Assembly: GCA_038257245.1 (NCBI GenBank)
Contig: JBBSJL010000002.1
Span: 36,141 to 100,140 of the forward strand
Length of the DNA stretch: 64,000 nucleotides
DNA from: JAGQNP01 sp038257245
Lineage (GTDB): Bacteria > Patescibacteriota > Saccharimonadia > Saccharimonadales > JACQNP01
Reading direction: 5' to 3'
Below, in pieces: positions 60,091 to 64,000 of the stretch. Positions within the stretch are counted from its first letter, which is position 1, and each line of letters starts with the position of its first letter. The position numbers were made by a program, and so were the translations under genes. Below the pieces are notes generated by a model, which did not search any database, was not told the origin of the DNA, and saw only the letters and a program-made list of their open reading frames with translations.

Positions 60091-61137
60091 TTGAAAATAA
60101 ATAAACACATAGAAATCATCAGTTCATCTATAATCGAACTAAGTTCTATGAGTGATAGGTCTAGAAAATCAACTCAGAGGCTTCTATCTAAACACTACAA
60201 ACATGTAGGTATTTCACTAATAGATTCCGTGTCAGATTTAGAACAATTAGTACTACTCAAACCGGACCTAGTGTTTTTAGGTATGAAGTACATACCTACG
60301 AATTCTGAGGCAGATCCTAAAGGCCCCAACAAAATCTGGATAAGCGAATACCTAGATATGCACGAAATAGAATATACAGGCTCTGGAAAATTTGGGCATA
60401 TTAATGAGCTGAACAAAGATAAAGCTAAGGCTTTGATGATAGATTCAGGTATATCCACCTCGCCATTCATTCTTGCGAAACAAGGAAAACCCCTAACATG
60501 GATAAATAATAAGCTCAAATTCCCTGTTTTCATCAAACCATCTAATCGCGGGGGCGGATTAGGAGTAGACGAATACTCCATAGCCTATGATCAAGAGTCC
60601 ATTAATGAAAAAGTTAGTTCGGTGTCTAAAACACATGATTCTGATTCTATGATAGAAGAATATCTGCCAGGTCAGGAGTTCAGTGTAGCTGTTCTGCGCA
60701 AGCAAGGATCCGATGAATATATGGTTATGCCCATAGAACTTGTTGCAGAACAGGATGAAAATGGAGACAGCCTGATTACCGGTAGTTTAAAGAGTTCGAA
60801 TTCTGAAGTAGTACTATCTGTTACAGATAACGAAATTGAGTTCAAGATTTCAACTCTTGCCCTCGAAGCATTTAAGATATTGAGCGCTAGAGACTACGGT
60901 AGAATTGACATTAGGTTAGATCATAATGGGACTCCTCAATTTCTAGAAGCTAACTTGTTGCCCAGTTTAATAGAGGACTATGGGTCTTTTCCAAAATCCT
61001 GCAAACTAAATGCCAATATTGATTATGAAACAATGATTATGAAGATTGTGAACCTTGCCCTCTCTAGGAATAGTTCTAACTACGACCCTAGTTTAGAAGT
61101 AAATTATCCTGCCTTTAGAGAAATATTTAGTGTATAA
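60091..61137 (+). CDS. ATP-grasp ligase, D-alanine-D-alanine ligase-like
   Basis: A 348-residue ATP-grasp enzyme similar in layout to Ddl: N-terminal domain (1-115), then FPVFIKPSNRGGGLGVDEYS (ATP lid), MIEEYLPGQEFSVAVL, and DYGRIDIRLDHNGTPQFLEANLLPSL with metal-binding residues. The loop that in Ddl reads NxxPGxTxxS is NLLPSLIEDYGSF here, without the Ser and Leu that bind the second D-Ala. So the second substrate may differ. Start is TTG 60091 with GGAG eight bases upstream; no better start is seen. Confidence 0.82.
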   Translation: MKINKHIEIISSSIIELSSMSDRSRKSTQRLLSKHYKHVGISLIDSVSDLEQLVLLKPDLVFLGMKYIPTNSEADPKGPNKIWISEYLDMHEIEYTGSGKFGHINELNKDKAKALMIDSGISTSPFILAKQGKPLTWINNKLKFPVFIKPSNRGGGLGVDEYSIAYDQESINEKVSSVSKTHDSDSMIEEYLPGQEFSVAVLRKQGSDEYMVMPIELVAEQDENGDSLITGSLKSSNSEVVLSVTDNEIEFKISTLALEAFKILSARDYGRIDIRLDHNGTPQFLEANLLPSLIEDYGSFPKSCKLNANIDYETMIMKIVNLALSRNSSNYDPSLEVNYPAFREIFSV

Positions 61138-61190
61138 AACATCCTGATTAAAGAGGTTCTACTTGGCTGAGCGTCGTGGATATAGTAGGA

Positions 61191-61781
61191 CTATGCACCG
61201 TGTGGTTTTGTAAAGTAATGGTCACTTTCCTGGGCCGCAGCTTGCATGCGTAAGTACTCTTGAGCACCTAGTCCGTGAAGTTTTTCATCTTTTCTGACAA
61301 CAGCCTCTTTTAAACCATTTTCGTACTGCTTATAGGCAAGTCTTAATTCTGGGTTATTTATTGCTATTATTCTTGCAGCGAATAACCCCGCATTAAATGC
61401 ACCAGCTTCTCCTTGAAAAGTTGCCAATGGTTTACCTTCTGGCATCCCAATCATAGAACCTAGAGCTCTATTTAATGTATCGGGGCTCTTAGTTACCGCA
61501 ACTCCTAGAACTGGCAATACTGTTTCAGAAGCAACCATACCTGGTAGATGTGCTGAACCGCCTGCTCCTGCAACAATAATCTCTAGCCCTCGCTCTTCTG
61601 CAGCAGAGGCATACCGTGACATCCACCCTGGTGTCCTGTGAGCAGAGACTACTCTTTCTTCATAATCTACTGAGTGTTCCATACCTAATTGTGTTAAGGC
61701 TCTGCCTACATGCTGCATTACTCCCAAATCACTATCTGAACCCATTATTATCCCAACCCTTGGTGCTACTTCCATACTCAT
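61191..61781 (-). CDS. purE: N5-carboxyaminoimidazole ribonucleotide mutase
   Basis: Converts N5-CAIR to CAIR in purine synthesis. The 196-residue class I PurE has IIMGSDSDLGVMQH, YEERVVSAHRTPGW with the catalytic Ser-Ala-His and GAGGSAHLPGM. The tail after residue 165 is longer than usual by about 20 residues. ATG 61781 overlaps the purK stop (ATGA), so purK-purE are co-translated. No other purine gene is in the window. Confidence 0.95.
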   Translation of the reverse strand: MSMEVAPRVGIIMGSDSDLGVMQHVGRALTQLGMEHSVDYEERVVSAHRTPGWMSRYASAAEERGLEIIVAGAGGSAHLPGMVASETVLPVLGVAVTKSPDTLNRALGSMIGMPEGKPLATFQGEAGAFNAGLFAARIIAINNPELRLAYKQYENGLKEAVVRKDEKLHGLGAQEYLRMQAAAQESDHYFTKPHGA

Positions 61782-62884
61782 ACTATTAATTCCTTTCTTG
61801 CATTACTTGCTTCTAGTTTTACATATTCTTTTGAGCCTCCAAGAACTGTTATATGGCCAATTTTTCTAGCTGGCCTGGAAGACTTACCATAAAAATGTAC
61901 ATGCGTATTGGGTCTTGATAGTACCCTACCTAACCCCTCCCTAGTTAGCTGTTCTTCTCTTGTGCCTAGAATATTGATCATGGCCGCTGCTCCTACTCTC
62001 AATTCAGTACTACCCAAAGGTAGACCAGTTACTGCTCGTATTTGCTGTTCAAACTGAGATGTTACGTTCGCTTCAATAGTATGATGCCCAGAGTTGTGCA
62101 CCCTAGGTGCAACTTCGTTAACTACAATTTGCCCATTCACAACAAACATTTCGATTGCAAATACACCAGCACCACTAAGGATTTTTAAGGTGTCTTGTGC
62201 AATATCAATGGCTTGTTTTGTAATAGTAAGCTTACTATCTTCTTGAGCAACTACAACAGTATGACAAATATTTTCCTCATGAACAGTTTCTACTGGCGGG
62301 TAGGCTACAGTTTGCCCAGACTTATCACGTGCAACAATTACAGATAGCTCCGCATCGAATGGCAAAACTTGCTCAACATAAACAGGAGTTTCTCCAAAGT
62401 GATCTTCAATTAGTGCCCTATTTATATCAGCAACAACTAGATTGCCTCTTCCGTCATAACCACCTTTTCTACTTTTAACAATAAAAGGCCCTCCACCTAT
62501 AAATTTGGATTCATCTAAATGCTCCGAGTACGGGGCAACTGGAATACCGTTATTTCTTAGTAATTCTTTCTGTATAAATTTATCTTGAATAATTGCTAAA
62601 GTATGTGGATCTGGCTCTATGTCGTGGCCTTCATTTGCAAGATACTCTAAGTAATCTGCTGGTATGTGTTCTATTTCCCAAGTAATAACATCTACATCAT
62701 GTGCAAGACTATCAATTGCCTCTAAGTCTGAAAGTGGTGCTTGTATTTGATCAGCACCTACTTGTTCTGCGGGACAATTTTCTACAGGGTCAATTACTGT
62801 CACTTCAAACCCTAAAGGCTTAGCAGCTTCTGTCATCATTCTTCCTAATTGACCACCACCAACTATCCCAATTCTTTCAATCAT
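61778..62884 (-). CDS. purK: N5-carboxyaminoimidazole ribonucleotide synthase
   Basis: ATP-grasp enzyme that makes N5-CAIR from AIR, bicarbonate and ATP. The 368-residue protein starts IGIVGGGQLGRMMTEAAKPL and has ITWEIEHIPADYL, FIVKSRKGGYDGRGN (ATP lid), YVEQVLPFDAELSVIV and EVAPRVHNSGHHTIEA. I chose ATG 62884, which gives the usual N-terminus; an in-frame ATG 45 bases upstream adds a non-family leader. It forms a pair with purE. Confidence 0.93.
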   Translation of the reverse strand: MIERIGIVGGGQLGRMMTEAAKPLGFEVTVIDPVENCPAEQVGADQIQAPLSDLEAIDSLAHDVDVITWEIEHIPADYLEYLANEGHDIEPDPHTLAIIQDKFIQKELLRNNGIPVAPYSEHLDESKFIGGGPFIVKSRKGGYDGRGNLVVADINRALIEDHFGETPVYVEQVLPFDAELSVIVARDKSGQTVAYPPVETVHEENICHTVVVAQEDSKLTITKQAIDIAQDTLKILSGAGVFAIEMFVVNGQIVVNEVAPRVHNSGHHTIEANVTSQFEQQIRAVTGLPLGSTELRVGAAAMINILGTREEQLTREGLGRVLSRPNTHVHFYGKSSRPARKIGHITVLGGSKEYVKLEASNARKELIV

Positions 62885-62969
62885 CTTACTATTTTCATTT
62901 ATATTCAATGCGTATGCAAGCATGAGCAAAATATATTATTGAAATGGTTGAAAAATACACAGTGTTTTA

Positions 62970-63005
62970 TATAAATATAGAGGTCAACTGACCTCCATAT
63001 TTATA
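62970..63005. repeat. Long palindromic hairpin between purK and the zinc-ribbon gene
   Basis: TATAAATAT-a-GAGGTCA-ac-TGACCTC-c-ATATTTATA: 16 of 17 positions pair. It lies downstream of the zinc-ribbon gene and upstream of purK. It could be a bidirectional terminator or an operator for purK; no long T run follows. Confidence 0.6.
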
Positions 63006-63092
63006 GTGCTTATGCCTCGCTGATCATAGTGATCTGGTACGATTCCTTCAAATCTATACGAACTCAAGAAGCGAAGGTTATCGTATAAAAGT

Positions 63093-63284
63093 TTAGTAAG
63101 CTTTTGTCGCGCCGTCCACTACTGCTTTTTCGGCATTGTCTTTAGACATCATTGCACAAACAGTCGTGCCACACTTCTGGTGCTTACCTTTGGCCATGAA
63201 ACCACCTTTTTTAGTTTGGTGAATCTCTGGTGCTGACAATTCAGTACCTTTTTCCTTACATTTAACGCAATATCCTGTAACCAT
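63093..63284 (-). CDS. DUF5679 zinc-ribbon-like small protein
   Basis: A 63-residue protein with YCVKCKEKG and KHQKCGTTVCAM, a four-Cys set able to hold one zinc. It matches the DUF5679 pattern (YCVKCK, then KGxxMAKGxHxxCG) that is frequent in CPR genomes; the role is unknown. I chose ATG 63284 because GGGAG lies 6 bases upstream; the open frame extends further but without family resemblance. It is followed by the long palindrome at 62970-63005. Confidence 0.85.
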   Translation of the reverse strand: MVTGYCVKCKEKGTELSAPEIHQTKKGGFMAKGKHQKCGTTVCAMMSKDNAEKAVVDGATKAY

Positions 63285-63477
63285 GTCTATCTCCCTTAAA
63301 CTGATGTTAATATATCTTACTGCATTATAACGCCTTTTCAGAATGTTCCATAACTTAAAGGTAAAAAAGTACAAATTTTTAAGGTAAATATGTAACTTGC
63401 ATTAAAATCCTCACTGTCGATAGCTTCTATACTCTAGGTCATTGCTGGGGAGGAGCGGTTCGAACAAGTAAAAAGTA

Positions 63478-63506
63478 TTGACAGCATAACACCATGACGG
63501 TAAAAT
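63478..63506 (+). promoter_or_regulatory. Consensus sigma-70 promoter, leaderless, for the toxin-antitoxin pair
   Basis: TTGACA, exactly 17 bases, TAAAAT, then GTGTAT and ATG 63513. The 6-base gap gives a leaderless antitoxin mRNA. Confidence 0.75.
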
Positions 63507-63512
63507 GTGTAT

Positions 63513-63743
63513 ATGACTACAAAAGCCACACTCTACTTAGATTCAACAATGTATAAGACCTTAAAGATGCGTGCCGTCGAAACAGGTCAGACTATATCTG
63601 GCCTCATGAATGACGCACTGCAAGCTCAACTAGCAGAAGATCTAGATGACATTAATTCGATTCGTACTAGGCTGTCTAGGAAAGAAACACCCCTCACCTA
63701 TGAGGCAGCATTAAAAGAGCTACAAAATAGTGGCAAAATATAG
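63513..63743 (+). CDS. Ribbon-helix-helix antitoxin
   Basis: A 76-residue protein with an N-terminal beta strand and helix pair (TTKATLYLDSTMYKTLKMRA, then GQTISGLMNDAL) of the ribbon-helix-helix type and an acidic, Leu-rich tail that would bind the toxin. It should repress its own promoter. I chose ATG 63513 because TAAAAT ends 6 bases upstream; a GTG at 63507 lies inside that gap. It overlaps the toxin start by 14 bases. Confidence 0.88.
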   Translation: MTTKATLYLDSTMYKTLKMRAVETGQTISGLMNDALQAQLAEDLDDINSIRTRLSRKETPLTYEAALKELQNSGKI

Positions 63744-63990
63744 CGTCGAAATACTGCCCAGTGTTTTACGACACGATTTTTCAAAATTACCCAAAAATGA
63801 AGTCACAAAAATAATGGAGCGTATAAAATCCTTGAGCGAAAATCCCAGACCAACTTGGTCAAAAAAACTTTCTGGGAGAGAAGAGTATCGTGCGCGCCAA
63901 GGAAATTATCGAATTTTATACATAATTGAAGAACAAATAAGGGTAATTCAAGTAACTAAAGTCGGACATCGACGAAATATCTATTCATAA
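63730..63990 (+). CDS. RelE/ParE superfamily toxin
   Basis: An 86-residue toxin with the family pattern: helix pair (ILPSVLRHDFSKLP, MERIKSLSENP), then strands with SKKLSGREEYRARQGNYRIL and VIQVTKVGHRRNIY. The Arg and Tyr/His residues of the RelE mRNA-cleaving site are compatible (YRARQGNYR; GHRRNIY). It starts with GTG 63730 inside the antitoxin gene. Whether it cuts mRNA (RelE) or blocks gyrase (ParE) is not settled; the end motif favours RelE. Confidence 0.88.
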   Translation: MAKYSVEILPSVLRHDFSKLPKNEVTKIMERIKSLSENPRPTWSKKLSGREEYRARQGNYRILYIIEEQIRVIQVTKVGHRRNIYS

Positions 63991-64000
63991 TACTGACTGA

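Noticed and set aside
63451..63476. GGTTCGAAC, like the T loop of a tRNA
   Set aside because: The flanking bases do not form a T stem and no acceptor, D or anticodon arms are found around it.
1..64000. Recoded TGA (Gly or Trp) as in some CPR lineages
   Set aside because: Many complete conserved proteins end at TGA or have no internal TGA; the standard code explains all genes.
1..64000. CRISPR array, insertion sequence or prophage
   Set aside because: No regularly spaced repeats, transposase, integrase or phage structural gene is seen.

Overview
The window looks like a chromosomal segment of a Candidatus Saccharibacteria (TM7) or closely related Patescibacteria lineage. The reasons are the AT-rich, tightly packed genome, many 1-17 base gene overlaps, a transketolase split into two genes, GatCAB with an extra gene inside its operon, a type IV pilus ATPase, class II aldolase with pentose-phosphate enzymes in one operon, and very few biosynthetic genes. 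TGA is used as a stop (first CDS, cyoC, purK), so the Gracilibacteria-type recoding is not in use. Phylum assignment is inference from gene content; no rRNA or tRNA gene is visible.

Layout. 1-3.6 kb: an edge-truncated gene, metK under a SAM-I riboswitch, then yraN, rnhB, rplS and a small gene. 3.6-13.3 kb: malic enzyme, pilB, a SpoU methyltransferase, a CAP-domain surface protein, dnaE, two small envelope proteins, galU. 13.3-22.7 kb: HD hydrolase, gatC-gatA-X-gatB, an alpha/beta hydrolase with a terminator-like hairpin in its leader, uvrB, a LOG-like protein and a large unknown. 22.8-30.1 kb: a PgsA-like protein and a central-carbon operon (gap, rpiB, rpe, tkt N, tkt C, fba, sugar kinase), then ppa. 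30.1-36.6 kb: phosphodiesterase, FAD/NAD oxidoreductase, MarR, trxB, two NUDIX genes, glutaredoxin, FKBP, ABC exporter. 36.6-49.3 kb: pheS-ridA-pheT, yajQ, a dihydroorotate dehydrogenase family protein, TrmB-like regulator plus glucosidase, rmuC, ZIP transporter plus Fur regulator, CorA, NhaA. 49.3-58.7 kb: surface proteins and a complete cyoABCD/ctaB quinol oxidase locus. 58.7-64 kb: Na/Ca exchanger, ATP-grasp ligase, purE-purK, a zinc-ribbon protein and a toxin-antitoxin pair.

How it works together. The cell ferments sugars through glyceraldehyde-3-phosphate and pentose-phosphate routes, has malic enzyme, and can reduce oxygen with a haem-O quinol oxidase. No quinone or haem biosynthesis gene lies in the window, so these may be scavenged. 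NhaA, CorA, ZIP and the Na/Ca antiporter handle ions and would use the gradient the oxidase helps make.

Three genome-scale habits stand out. First genes of transcripts very often have a -10 box only 6-7 bases before the start codon, so their mRNAs are probably leaderless, while many downstream or leadered genes have Shine-Dalgarno sequences. Six of 13 convergent gene pairs interlock their stop codons by exactly 4 bases. The strongest terminator-like hairpins sit in leaders and between co-directional genes. The most unusual single gene is a CyoD subunit fused to a cupredoxin-like domain.
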